Below, one piece after another: positions 11,109 through 20,054 of a stretch of 64,000 nucleotides of DNA. The DNA lies in assembly GCF_018917525.1 (NCBI RefSeq), contig NZ_JAHLOS010000006.1, positions 1 through 64,000 on the forward strand, given 5' to 3'. The translations under genes and the position numbers were made by a program. The first letter of the stretch is position 1. The number at the start of each line of letters is the position of its first letter. This DNA comes from Enterococcus raffinosus. Lineage in GTDB: Bacteria; Bacillota; Bacilli; Lactobacillales; Enterococcaceae. Below the pieces are notes generated by a model that did no database searches, had not been told where the DNA came from, and saw only the letters and a list, made by a program, of their open reading frames with translations.

Positions 11109-11121
11109 ATTATCTGCCCCT

Positions 11122-12048
11122 TTACGCTTTTCCATTAAGTACTGCTTCTAAAATAGCCATCCGAATATAGACACCATTGGTCATTTGCGGAACGATTCGT
11201 GACTGTAAACTTTCAACTAAACTGTCCGCAATTTCGACATCACGATTCACAGGTGCTGGATGCATGATGATCGCTTTTTCTTTCAATTGTTTCCCGCGTT
11301 CAATCGTTAACCCGTATTTTTGATGGTACTCTTCTTTCGAAAAGCTTTCCTGTCCATCATGCCGTTCGTGTTGTACTCTTAAGAGCATCATGACATCCAC
11401 CTCTGGTACAAGCTCATCCAAAGGACGGTAAGTGCCGTAGACATCAAAGCTTTCGTCATACCATTCTTCCGGTCCGGAAAAGAACACTTCTGCACCCAGG
11501 CGTTTCAGCATTTGCATATTAGATTTTGCGACGCGCGAATGGGTAATATCCCCTGCAATCACGACTTTTAATCCAGCAAAGCGGCCAAACTCTTGATAAA
11601 TCGTCATTAGGTCAAGCAAACATTGCGTTGGATGCTGCCCACTGCCGTCCCCGCCGTTGACGATCGAACATTGAATCGTTTTGCTTTGGATTAATTCATC
11701 GTAGTAATTTTCATCCCCGTGACGAATCACCGCGACATCAACACCTAGTGCCGACATTGTTAACACAGTATCGTACAATGTCTCGCCCTTTTGAACCGAG
11801 CTGGTTTTGGCGTCAAAATCAATCACATCAAGTCCGAGTTTTTTCTCAGCGACTTCAAAACTTTTATGGGTCCGGGTGCTGTTTTCAAAGAAAAGATTAG
11901 AGACAAAATATTGGTCCTTGTGGGGTGTCCAGCGCGCACCTTGTTTGAACTGCTGCGCTCGGCGAATCAGTCCCATTACCTCTTGATCGGTTAGAGCTTC
12001 GACGGTCAATAAATGTTTCAGACTGATCTCTTCAGACTGGATGATCAT
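11122..12048 (-). CDS. pyrB: Aspartate carbamoyltransferase catalytic subunit
   Basis: PyrB condenses carbamoyl phosphate and aspartate. The 308-aa chain has the carbamoyl-phosphate site [20 protein letters not shown] around residues 53-72, HPTQCLLDL, and the aspartate-binding HPAPVNRD. No pyrI regulatory subunit is present, as usual in Firmicutes. AAAGGAGG precedes the ATG. It lies 33 nt after pyrP, too short for a second PyrR attenuator between these genes. Confidence 0.97.
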   Translation of the reverse strand: MIIQSEEISLKHLLTVEALTDQEVMGLIRRAQQFKQGARWTPHKDQYFVSNLFFENSTRTHKSFEVAEKKLGLDVIDFDAKTSSVQKGETLYDTVLTMSALGVDVAVIRHGDENYYDELIQSKTIQCSIVNGGDGSGQHPTQCLLDLMTIYQEFGRFAGLKVVIAGDITHSRVAKSNMQMLKRLGAEVFFSGPEEWYDESFDVYGTYRPLDELVPEVDVMMLLRVQHERHDGQESFSKEEYHQKYGLTIERGKQLKEKAIIMHPAPVNRDVEIADSLVESLQSRIVPQMTNGVYIRMAILEAVLNGKA

Positions 12049-12081
12049 GAAATTTCCTCCTTTAATTCCTAGATAAAGTGA

Positions 12082-13353
12082 TTATTTCTCGCTACGTGCC
12101 TGTTCCGGCAAGATTAAGTTCAAGATAATTCCTAAAACTGTGGCTAATGCCATGGCAGATAAGGTGAAGGTTCCTGCTTCAAAGACCAAACCGCCAATAC
12201 CGATGACAAGGATGGTTGAAGCGATCAATAGATTCTTTTTCTTATCAAAGTCAATTTTGTTTTCAATTAAGATTTTCAATCCGCTAGCTGCGATGACTCC
12301 GAACAAGATGAAGCTGATACCTGAGATCACCGGCCCTGGGATACTTAAGATCAAGGCACTGAGTTTGCCGACAAATCCTAGTAAGACTGCGAAGACTGCT
12401 GCACCGCCGATAACGAACACACTGTGAACACGAGTGATCGCAAGGACACCGATGTTTTCTCCGTAACTGGTTACTGGCGGTCCGCCTACTAGGCCTGCGA
12501 CGATTTGTGCTAATCCATCGCCCATCAATGTGCGATCCAAACCAGGATCTTCGAAAAAGTTGCGTTTTGTCAGCTTGTTCAAGACCATCAAGTGACCGAT
12601 ATGCTCAGTCATGGTTACGAAGGCGATAGGCGCCATCGTGGTAATCGCATTGACGTACAACTTTGGCTGATAAGTGGCAAATGGTACGCTGAAAGCGGGC
12701 ATTGCCAACCATTTTGCGTCGATGATCGGTTGATAGTCGATGATGCCGAAGATCATTGCCGTTACATAGCCGCCAACAATTCCTAACAGGATTGGGATCA
12801 AGCCTAAAAATCCGGTGAAGAACATGTTGAAGAAAATCGTTAAGGCTAGAGTAATCAAAGCAACTAACACATATTTGAAGCTGTATTCGCCATTGTTATA
12901 CATGGCATTCTGTGCGGCGTTGCTGGCTAAGCCTAAGCCGATAACCATGACAACTGGTCCAACAACGATTGGCGGTAAAATTTTATCCAACCAGCCCGAG
13001 CCAATTTTTTTAATAATGAAGGAAACGATCAAGTAAACCAAGCCGCAGGTCAAAGCACCTTGAGCGACTGCTGGATAACCATCACTCTTCATTAATAATT
13101 TCATCGCCGCAATAAAGGCGAAGCTGCTGCCTAAGTAAGCAGGTATTTTGCCTTTGGTTACAGTCAGGTAAACCAATGTTCCTAGCCCTGAACTTACCAG
13201 TGCGATACTCGGATTGATTCCGACTAAGATCGGTACCAAAACCGTTGCACCAAACATGGTGAATAAGTGTTGAATACTTAAGCCGACCCAGTGTCCTGCA
13301 CTTGGGCGATCGTGAATATCTAAAACAACGTCATCATTATGAAACTCTTGCAT
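12082..13353 (-). CDS. pyrP: Uracil permease (NCS2 family)
   Basis: PyrP imports uracil across the cytoplasmic membrane by proton symport, feeding salvage. The 423-aa protein has about 12-14 hydrophobic segments, the N-terminal motif SAGHWVGLSIQHLFTMFGATVLVPIL, and the NCS2 substrate-site motifs TMTEHIGHL and GGPPVTSYGENIG. It lies 37 nt after pyrR and shares the operon's PyrR attenuation. Confidence 0.96.
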   Translation of the reverse strand: MQEFHNDDVVLDIHDRPSAGHWVGLSIQHLFTMFGATVLVPILVGINPSIALVSSGLGTLVYLTVTKGKIPAYLGSSFAFIAAMKLLMKSDGYPAVAQGALTCGLVYLIVSFIIKKIGSGWLDKILPPIVVGPVVMVIGLGLASNAAQNAMYNNGEYSFKYVLVALITLALTIFFNMFFTGFLGLIPILLGIVGGYVTAMIFGIIDYQPIIDAKWLAMPAFSVPFATYQPKLYVNAITTMAPIAFVTMTEHIGHLMVLNKLTKRNFFEDPGLDRTLMGDGLAQIVAGLVGGPPVTSYGENIGVLAITRVHSVFVIGGAAVFAVLLGFVGKLSALILSIPGPVISGISFILFGVIAASGLKILIENKIDFDKKKNLLIASTILVIGIGGLVFEAGTFTLSAMALATVLGIILNLILPEQARSEK

Positions 13354-13390
13354 GAAACTTCCTCTTTCTAGTGTCTAAACATTTGTCTGA

Positions 13391-13939
<549 letters not shown>

Positions 13940-13968
13940 TTATTTGTTTTAATGAATTAATTTTTCAG

Positions 13969-14090
13969 GGAAAAATTAGTTCGATTCAAATGCCGTATAT
14001 CATTCAACTAGAGTGTTCACGCGGATGATCGGCTCAGCTTTTGGAACTAGTTTCTCTTCCTAAAGTAAACTGCGAAAAGTTGAACTGACA
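13969..14090. repeat. Dispersed palindromic repeat, copy R2, in the pyrR leader
   Basis: It shares the conserved left and right blocks of R1. Arms TTCAACT (14003-14009) and AGTTGAA (14078-14084) are inverted. It lies in the mRNA between the attenuator terminator and the pyrR start, extending the untranslated region. Confidence 0.65.
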
Positions 14091-14122
14091 TCCTTATTCG
14101 TTTAAATGCCTTTATTTTTCGC

Positions 14123-14288
14123 AAAAAAACTCCTACCCGTAGTTAGGTAGGAGGAATGTTATCGACTTCGTCAAAATGATAGTGTTCACCTAGGCGCACC
14201 TAGTCTAAATCACTATCTACTTCCTTCTTAGCCTCACGGGACTACTCTTAAAGGATTACTATTTAGTTATTTATTTCTTACTACAGAC
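14123..14288 (-). promoter_or_regulatory. PyrR-dependent attenuator of the pyr operon
   Basis: The minus strand contains AGTCCCGTGAGGCT (14243-14230), a full match to the known PyrR-binding loop consensus. Downstream is an intrinsic terminator, CTCCTACC paired with GGTAGGAG (14153-14130), followed by seven T residues. PyrR-UMP binding would favour this terminator. It is the only such leader in the operon. Confidence 0.93.
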
Positions 14289-14317
14289 ACTATACTATTC
14301 CTGATTTAAGAAATCAA
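14289..14317 (-). promoter_or_regulatory. pyr operon promoter
   Basis: TTGATT (14317-14312) and TATAGT (14294-14289) are spaced 17 bp on the minus strand. The -35 overlaps the stop codon of rluD. Confidence 0.75.
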
Positions 14318-15222
14318 TCTTTTTCTTTTAACTGTTTCAAAGTTTTTTTGAAAATTTCTGGCAGCGGTGCTTCAAAGACCATCATCTCGCCTGTCGTAGG
14401 GTGTTCAAAGCCCAATAATTTCGCATGCAAAAATTGTCCATTGCCCTTCAAGGTTTTCTTTGGCCCATACAAAGGATCGCCAGCGACTGGATAACCGATG
14501 TATTGCATGTGTACTCTAATTTGATGAGTACGCCCCGTTTCTAGCTGTAATTCAATTAACGTGAAGCCTTCAAAACGTTTCAAGACTTCAAAATGTGTCA
14601 CAGCCGGTTTACCGTCTTCGATCACGGCCTGCATTTTTCGATTAACTTTTGAACGACCAATTGGTGCTTCGATTCGTCCCTTTTCGTGAGGAATCTCTCC
14701 GTGAACTAGCGCCACATATTTTCTTAAAGAGGTTTTATCTTTCAGCTGTTTCGCTAATGCTTCATGGGAGCGGTCATTTTTCGCCACCATCAATAAACCT
14801 GAAGTATCCTTATCGATACGGTGGACGATCCCTGGGCGAATCACATCATTGATCGTTGATAGGCTTTTGATTTGATACAATAATCCATTCACTAGCGTAC
14901 CTTTGGGATGGCCTGCAGATGGATGGACCACCATGCCTTGAGGTTTATTTACCACCACGACATCGTCATCCTCATAGACAATATCCAAATCTAGATTTTC
15001 GGGAATAAGATCCAACTCTTCGGGTTCAGGAATCTCGATCAGGATTTTATCTCCAGCATTTACTTTGTAATTTGCCTTGATGACTTTGCCTTCAATGGAA
15101 ACATGTTGTTCCTTGATCCATTGTTGAATCTGTGAACGAGAATAATCAGCCAGGCGGTCATTCAAGACCTTATCGATCCTCCCGGTTTCTTCTTTTATCA
15201 TTACTTCAATTTGATTAGTCAT
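14314..15222 (-). CDS. rluD: RluD-type rRNA pseudouridine synthase
   Basis: This RluA-family enzyme converts uridines in 23S rRNA to pseudouridine. It has an N-terminal S4 RNA-binding domain (to about residue 75) and the catalytic motif GIVHRIDKDTSGLLMVAKN with the active Asp. The start is set at the ATG reading MTNQIEV, which overlaps the lspA end; a longer frame begins at 15240 but has no ribosome site. Pairing with lspA is common in Firmicutes and implies translational coupling. Exact target uridines cannot be told. Confidence 0.92.
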   Translation of the reverse strand: MTNQIEVMIKEETGRIDKVLNDRLADYSRSQIQQWIKEQHVSIEGKVIKANYKVNAGDKILIEIPEPEELDLIPENLDLDIVYEDDDVVVVNKPQGMVVHPSAGHPKGTLVNGLLYQIKSLSTINDVIRPGIVHRIDKDTSGLLMVAKNDRSHEALAKQLKDKTSLRKYVALVHGEIPHEKGRIEAPIGRSKVNRKMQAVIEDGKPAVTHFEVLKRFEGFTLIELQLETGRTHQIRVHMQYIGYPVAGDPLYGPKKTLKGNGQFLHAKLLGFEHPTTGEMMVFEAPLPEIFKKTLKQLKEKD

Positions 15223-15676
15223 TTTTCTTGTCTCTCTCATCTAATAGAATATAAATAAAAATCATAATGACACCTATCACTAAAGCCATGTCAGCGATAT
15301 TAAAAATTGGAAAATTAATGAAATCCAAACGGAACATATCCACGACATAACCTAAACGGAAACGATCGATGAAATTACCGATGGCCCCAGCTAAAAAGAA
15401 GCTCAAGCCTAAGGTCAGCCATTTACTTTCTTGTAAATGTTTGACTAAATAATAAATCACCGCAACTACTGCAACAATCGTGATAACAATAAAAAAGATT
15501 TGCTGTCCTTCAAAGAGACTAAACGCGCCTCCGGTATTGCGAATATGGGTTAGTGACAAAATATTTGGAAGGATCGTTTGACTTTCACCAAAATTATACT
15601 GATTGACGATCCACCATTTGAACCATTGGTCGAGCGCGATGATTCCTGCACTTAATAATAAATAAATGACTAACAA
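15215..15676 (-). CDS. lspA: Lipoprotein signal peptidase II
   Basis: LspA is a membrane aspartyl protease that cleaves prolipoproteins before the lipidated cysteine. The 153-aa protein has four membrane segments and the conserved NTGGAFSLF and AGAIGNFIDRFRLGYVVDMF boxes, which carry the catalytic Asp residues. A likely substrate in this window is the cyclophilin lipoprotein at 58.9 kb. It lies two bases after the HEPN/CBS gene and overlaps rluD. Confidence 0.96.
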   Translation of the reverse strand: MLVIYLLLSAGIIALDQWFKWWIVNQYNFGESQTILPNILSLTHIRNTGGAFSLFEGQQIFFIVITIVAVVAVIYYLVKHLQESKWLTLGLSFFLAGAIGNFIDRFRLGYVVDMFRLDFINFPIFNIADMALVIGVIMIFIYILLDERDKKND

Positions 15677-15678
15677 GC

Positions 15679-16380
15679 TTATTGCTCCCCTTCTTGACTA
15701 TAAATATCTCGCGGTCGAATAATGCCCAACAGATTGCCATCCGAATGTCCATCTTTAGTAATCAAGATCGCTTCTAAAATGGCTTCTGTCTGAAACATTT
15801 TTTCTACCTCAGAAACTTTTGTATCAGCTGAAACAAATTTGAAATTCGTGCGCTTGCCGTTTCCTAACAATAAATCTTCAGCTATACGACCCTTAAGACT
15901 AACTGAACCAGATAGACTAGCTTGAGCAAAATAAAACCCAATGGTTCTCAAAGTAATCAAGCCCATAAACTTTCCAGAGTCATAAACCGGAAACTGGGAA
16001 AAACGTTTTTCCGTGATGATTTTCATGATTTCTACCAATGGCAGATTTCGTTCAAATCCAGTGACTTTTTTACCAAACCTTGGCAACACCTTTTCTGGAC
16101 GCAATAAGCTTTCCTCGATTTGTTTAATGCGTGTAACTGCCCAATCATTCGGCTCAGCAATAACAAAATCATCCGCCACTTGATCATGCACAATCGCATT
16201 GCGCAATTGTGCCAGCTGCAGCAAATCATTCTCGCTGTCGCCAATTAAGTTATCTCGCCGTTTTGATAAGCGTCTCACCGCTTCACTAAAGCTCATATTC
16301 ACCGGATTGCCTAATTGCCGCTTTAGTTCCTTTTCAATCCGATTAAAGGTACTCAAAAAAATATCCGCCCGTTCTCCCAT
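15679..16380 (-). CDS. HEPN-like domain fused to a CBS pair
   Basis: The 233-aa protein has a helical N-terminal part (about 1-100) containing LRNAIVHD, where R60 and H65 fit the Rx4H signature of HEPN domains. Residues about 108-232 form two CBS motifs (ITEKRFSQFPVYDSGKFMGLIT and VEKMFQTEAILEAILITKDG), which in other proteins bind adenine nucleotides. Many HEPN proteins are RNases, so a nucleotide-gated RNase or RNA binder is possible, but this is inference. It is the first gene of the unit leading into lspA-rluD. It is usually annotated only as a CBS-domain protein. Confidence 0.7.
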   Translation of the reverse strand: MGERADIFLSTFNRIEKELKRQLGNPVNMSFSEAVRRLSKRRDNLIGDSENDLLQLAQLRNAIVHDQVADDFVIAEPNDWAVTRIKQIEESLLRPEKVLPRFGKKVTGFERNLPLVEIMKIITEKRFSQFPVYDSGKFMGLITLRTIGFYFAQASLSGSVSLKGRIAEDLLLGNGKRTNFKFVSADTKVSEVEKMFQTEAILEAILITKDGHSDGNLLGIIRPRDIYSQEGEQ

Positions 16381-16428
16381 TCGACTGCTCCTTATTTCTT
16401 ACTAATGAAATTTTTTCTTTTAAATCAC

Positions 16429-16782
16429 CTAACTAGATTTTTCAAACGATTTCTGAAAAATTTTTTTTGATTCTAATTCAGGTAAAATTCGATAGCTCCA
16501 GTATAAGTGAAAAAAAGCGTGATGGAAAGTCTCAGGTGTGAGGAAAATTAGAAGTGAACATTTAGAGAAGTGTTTGAGGAATAAAGGTAAGTGAAATTTA
16601 CTTGGTTCGCTGAACATTATGCAGCTGACTCTCAGCGAAGTTAATAAAACTATGAAAATCGGACTCGTCAAATAACCCGCTATTTCAGCAGGTTTAAAAA
16701 TTCTGATTTTTTTCTTACACCAACTAAGCCTATTATTGTTGAATGTCCGCTTTATACCAACGTTGGATTTCTGATAAAGCAA
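16429..16782 (-). other. Doubtful 117-codon reading frame in a 450-bp unexplained stretch
   Basis: An open frame is present, but it lacks a ribosome binding site and encodes an odd mix rich in Phe, Ser, Leu, His and Cys, unlike neighbouring proteins. The DNA contains TTCGCTGA and TCAGCGAA as a perfect 8-bp inverted repeat 18 nt apart near 16592-16640. This suggests a non-coding dispersed element rather than a gene. I assign no function. Confidence 0.3.
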
Positions 16783-16830
16783 ACAAAGTTTTTATAAATG
16801 CTGTTTTTGTATTTTCTTTAAAATGATTGG

Positions 16831-17337
16831 TTAGCTTTTCAGTCTCTCAATCAATGTAAATTGATTGTCTTCAAGCCAAACATCCTCCAGCTCAGCATTG
16901 ACGTGCATGCAAGCAATTAGGATCGAAGTCGTCTGTTGATCATTCAATTCTTGAAGATCAATTCCCTTAGGCAGTCCAATTTTTTGAATCAAAATATCTG
17001 GTTCTGGTCTTTCTTCTGTAATGATCAGATCCTCTGGAATTCGAATCAATTGTTTTTCAGACGCCGCACTTTTTTCTTGAAGCGTGTCTTCATCGTTTCG
17101 GTTATCAAAGATTTTTGACTCAGTGGTTTCGACAAATTTTGCTTCAACCGCTTTTTTGAAGAGTCCCACACCGTCTTGGTCAAATAGATCAACGATTGCT
17201 AGTTTTCCCAAAGAGGACTTGATTTTTTCTGTTGGCAAGTCACGATTGACGTCTTTGATACTAAAACGATGATAGTTTCCGTTGCTTTTTTCATATTTAA
17301 CTTGTAATCTTATTCTCGTTTTGCCTATACTCTCCAC
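16831..17337 (-). CDS. DUF2922-like protein
   Basis: The protein has about 168 aa from the GTG at 17337. Its first 75 residues (TRIRLQVKYEKSNGNYHRFSI followed by a segment on helices and KAVEAKFVETTESKIFD) resemble DUF2922. The rest, with many Glu, Ile and Leu residues, matches nothing I know. The start is uncertain: AAAAGGGG lies almost on top of the GTG, and an upstream ATG at 17406 inside the previous gene has no site. It is the second gene of a pair with 17369-17752. Function unknown. Confidence 0.6.
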   Translation of the reverse strand: MESIGKTRIRLQVKYEKSNGNYHRFSIKDVNRDLPTEKIKSSLGKLAIVDLFDQDGVGLFKKAVEAKFVETTESKIFDNRNDEDTLQEKSAASEKQLIRIPEDLIITEERPEPDILIQKIGLPKGIDLQELNDQQTTSILIACMHVNAELEDVWLEDNQFTLIERLKS

Positions 17338-17368
17338 CCCTTTTCTATTTATCCTGAAAAAATCAGCT

Positions 17369-17752
17369 TCATGAACCAACCAAGCTTTCCAAAGGCATTT
17401 TGGCAAAATGGGTATATAGTTTTTCTAGCTTATCGGCAATGAAATGTTTGACCGTAAATAATCTTCGTGATAACACTTTCCATTCTTTTTTATCAAAGTA
17501 ATCTTCGAAAAAAATAGACAAACGACGCAATAAACGCGTATTTTTAGTTTTCATGAAGATATGTTTGACGATATCCACCATCATAAAAGAAAAATCGTCA
17601 TTGGTTAATTCTTCTCGTACTTGCAGTACAAGTAAAAATTCCAAGGTATCTTTTGCATCGCCAGTTTCAAAATAGTATTTTCTGATTCGCTTTTCTAACG
17701 TCTTTCGCTTCAGTGAAAAAAGCTGATTTTTGTTTAATAGATGCTTCTTCAT
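17369..17752 (-). CDS. Basic protein of unknown function
   Basis: A 127-aa, Lys/Arg-rich, probably cytoplasmic and all-helical protein. The second ATG was chosen because GAGAGGAGG lies 6 nt upstream of it and touches the first. No motif was recognised; the repeated aromatic-basic pattern (FFEDYFDKKEWKVLSRRLF) suggests helices that bind protein or nucleic acid. It is cotranscribed with the DUF2922-like gene, which starts just beyond its stop. Confidence 0.65.
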   Translation of the reverse strand: MKKHLLNKNQLFSLKRKTLEKRIRKYYFETGDAKDTLEFLLVLQVREELTNDDFSFMMVDIVKHIFMKTKNTRLLRRLSIFFEDYFDKKEWKVLSRRLFTVKHFIADKLEKLYTHFAKMPLESLVGS

Positions 17753-17758
17753 AAACAT

Positions 17759-18058
17759 CCTCCTCTCTTTAGATTATCTATAGTCAAGTATTGGCTGCTC
17801 TTCCTCAATAGCTGTGCACCGCCGTTGCTAAAAGAGAAGCGCGTACAATTATTTTCTTAGTTAAGAATCGTTCGTGCTTATCTCACGCTTAAAAGATAGC
17901 TCTTTTTTTAACCGTTTACATTCCTAAATGTTTATTATTTTTTAAACATAATGATCATCACAAAACAATTCGTTGGTAGAACAAAGTTTATTTGATATTA
18001 AAATAACGATGATAAATTCTATCTTTGTTGAAAATGTTAGGTTATTCTATCAAATCAC
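17759..18058. other. Intergenic region, nothing firm
   Basis: About 300 nt between the basic-protein gene and the argD terminator. It must hold the promoter of the leftward pair, but no hexamer pair stands out. No RNA fold or repeat was recognised. Confidence 0.4.
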
Positions 18059-18103
18059 GCAAAAAATCCTCAGCATCGAATAAAATGCTAAGGGTTTTTT
18101 ATG
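18059..18103 (-). terminator. argCJBD terminator
   Basis: AACCCTTAGCAT pairs with ATGCTGAGGATT and is followed by TTTTTT on the minus strand, about 20 nt after argD. A T run on the other side could make it bidirectional. Confidence 0.85.
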
Positions 18104-18123
18104 GATATTGAGTTAATATCGAC

Positions 18124-19266
18124 CTATTTTAGTAATACAGAGTTAATAATTTCCAAGCCTTTTGTCAATTCTTCTTGGCTGATGGTCAAAGGGGGCAGTA
18201 GTCTAAGCACGTTTTTACCAGCTTTGATTGCTAAAAGATTTTGTACCTTCAACTCTTGAATTGTCTGTTGCAGCGTTTCTGGCGAATTTAATTCGATCCC
18301 CACCATCAAGCCTTTTCCTCGAACATCAAGAACTTTTTCAGATTTTCCACTCAATTTGATCAGTTCATCCATTAAATACCGACCTTTAACTGCAACTTCT
18401 GCTAAAAATTCCGGCTGATTGATTTCGCCTACTACAGTATTCGCCACACTCATCGCCAAATTGTTTCCGCCAAAGGTTGTCCCATGAGAACCTGGGCCAA
18501 AAGCTTCGGCTAGTTCGATTTTTCCTAACATGGCACCCACTGGAATGCCGTTAGCCAAAGCTTTGGCGATCGTAATGATATCTGGTTCGATCTGATAAGC
18601 TTCAAACGCGTAGAAGGTTCCTGTTCTTCCCATACCGGTTTGAATTTCATCAATGATCAATAAACTGCCGTTTTCTTTACATAGTTTTGCGACTGACTGA
18701 AGCCATTCTTTCTCCGCTGGTATGATTCCGCCTTCGCCTTGGATAACCTCCAACATGACTGCGGCCACGTTTTCATCTAACTGTTCCTTCAATGGAGCTA
18801 GTTCGTTGTATGGAAGATAATCAAATCCTTCGACGATCGGATAAAAGCCCTCTTGCAAAGCTGGCTGTCCTGTCGCACTCAAAGCCCCGTAAGTCCGTCC
18901 GTGGAATGATTGCTCAAAGCTAAGAATTTTCGAACGCCCAGTGGCCTTTCTAGCTAATTTAATCGCCGCTTCATTGGCCTCGGTTCCGCTATTGCAAAAG
19001 AAAGCCAAATAATCCTTTCCCTTGGTCAATTTTTCAGCTACCTGCTCTTGCAGATGATTGGAATACAAGTTCGAGCTGTGCCAAATTTTATCTGCTTGCT
19101 CAGCCAATGCCTGCATCACTTTTGGATTGTTATGACCTAAATTTGTGACAGCGATTCCGCTCATAAAATCCAGATAGCTGTTTCCCTCTTGATCATACAC
19201 ATAGCTTCCTGAACCCTTAATCAGATCAATCGTGTCTCTTGCATAATTTGGAAACAAATGACTCAT
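18124..19266 (-). CDS. argD: Acetylornithine aminotransferase
   Basis: This PLP enzyme makes N-acetylornithine from acetylglutamate semialdehyde and glutamate. The 380-aa protein has FCNSGTEANEAAIKLARK, the PLP-contacting DEIQTGMGRTG, and the Schiff-base Lys in ITIAKALANGIPVGAM. The ATG reading MSHLFPNY was chosen, with AAAGGAGG upstream; it overlaps the argB stop by four bases (ATGA). It is the last gene of the arginine cluster. No argF or argG is seen nearby. Confidence 0.95.
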   Translation of the reverse strand: MSHLFPNYARDTIDLIKGSGSYVYDQEGNSYLDFMSGIAVTNLGHNNPKVMQALAEQADKIWHSSNLYSNHLQEQVAEKLTKGKDYLAFFCNSGTEANEAAIKLARKATGRSKILSFEQSFHGRTYGALSATGQPALQEGFYPIVEGFDYLPYNELAPLKEQLDENVAAVMLEVIQGEGGIIPAEKEWLQSVAKLCKENGSLLIIDEIQTGMGRTGTFYAFEAYQIEPDIITIAKALANGIPVGAMLGKIELAEAFGPGSHGTTFGGNNLAMSVANTVVGEINQPEFLAEVAVKGRYLMDELIKLSGKSEKVLDVRGKGLMVGIELNSPETLQQTIQELKVQNLLAIKAGKNVLRLLPPLTISQEELTKGLEIINSVLLK

Positions 19267-20012
19267 GCAAAGACCCCCTCCTTTACGATTACAGTACCTG
19301 CACATTCGATACAATTGGTAATATGAACTTCTGAAACACCATTTTCTAACGCATCGACAGCACTATTTAGTTTAGGGATCATGCCCCCAGTAATCACTTT
19401 CGCCGCTTTCAATTGCTCAACTTCATGGATTGATAGTTTTTCAAGCCATTGTTCGTCTTGCTTCACTCCTGGTACATCTGTCAACAAATACAATACATCT
19501 GCTTCAAGGGCTTCAGCGATTTTACACGCAGTATCGTCCGCATTGATATTAAGCCATTGGCCGTTTGCTGTCATTCCTAAAGGAGCGATAATCGGAATGT
19601 AGTTCTTATGCAAAACCCCTTCAATAGCTGCCGGATTGATCTCGGTGATTTCACCAACATAACCCAATTTTTCTTGATCAATAAAGGTCCCTTGAATCAT
19701 ACTGTCGCTAGAAGCGTTCAGACCAATCGTGCCGAAGCCTTGTTGTTGGAATAACGTTGTAATCGTTGGTTGTACTTGGCCAATCAGAACCATTTGAGTA
19801 ACCTTTAAGGCTTGTTCCGTTGTAACACGTAAGCCCTCTTTGATCATTACAGGGATATTCAAACGTTCCATCATTTCCGTGATGTAGTATCCCCCGCCGT
19901 GAACGATAATGATCTCATGCCCATGAGCTTGCCATGATTCAATTTGTTCAAAAAAATTATCTGTTAAATTATCACTGGCTACACCACCGATTTTTACGAC
20001 TATCTTGCCCAT
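19263..20012 (-). CDS. argB: Acetylglutamate kinase
   Basis: ArgB phosphorylates N-acetylglutamate. The 249-aa protein shows the phosphate-binding VKIGG at the N-terminus, IIVHGGGYYI, and the substrate segment NINADDTACKIAEAL. Its stop overlaps argD. It lies 42 nt after argJ. Because ArgJ can recycle the acetyl group, this kinase is the expected feedback point in the cyclic pathway, though short kinases lacking the N-terminal helix are often arginine-insensitive. Confidence 0.95.
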   Translation of the reverse strand: MGKIVVKIGGVASDNLTDNFFEQIESWQAHGHEIIIVHGGGYYITEMMERLNIPVMIKEGLRVTTEQALKVTQMVLIGQVQPTITTLFQQQGFGTIGLNASSDSMIQGTFIDQEKLGYVGEITEINPAAIEGVLHKNYIPIIAPLGMTANGQWLNINADDTACKIAEALEADVLYLLTDVPGVKQDEQWLEKLSIHEVEQLKAAKVITGGMIPKLNSAVDALENGVSEVHITNCIECAGTVIVKEGVFA

Positions 20013-20054
20013 TTTTTTCGCTCCTTAAATGAATTTATTCTATACCGGATATTT

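Noticed and set aside
12049-13390. Additional PyrR attenuators in the pyrR-pyrP and pyrP-pyrB gaps, as in Bacillus
   Set aside because: The gaps are only 37 and 33 nt, with no PyrR-binding loop or terminator.
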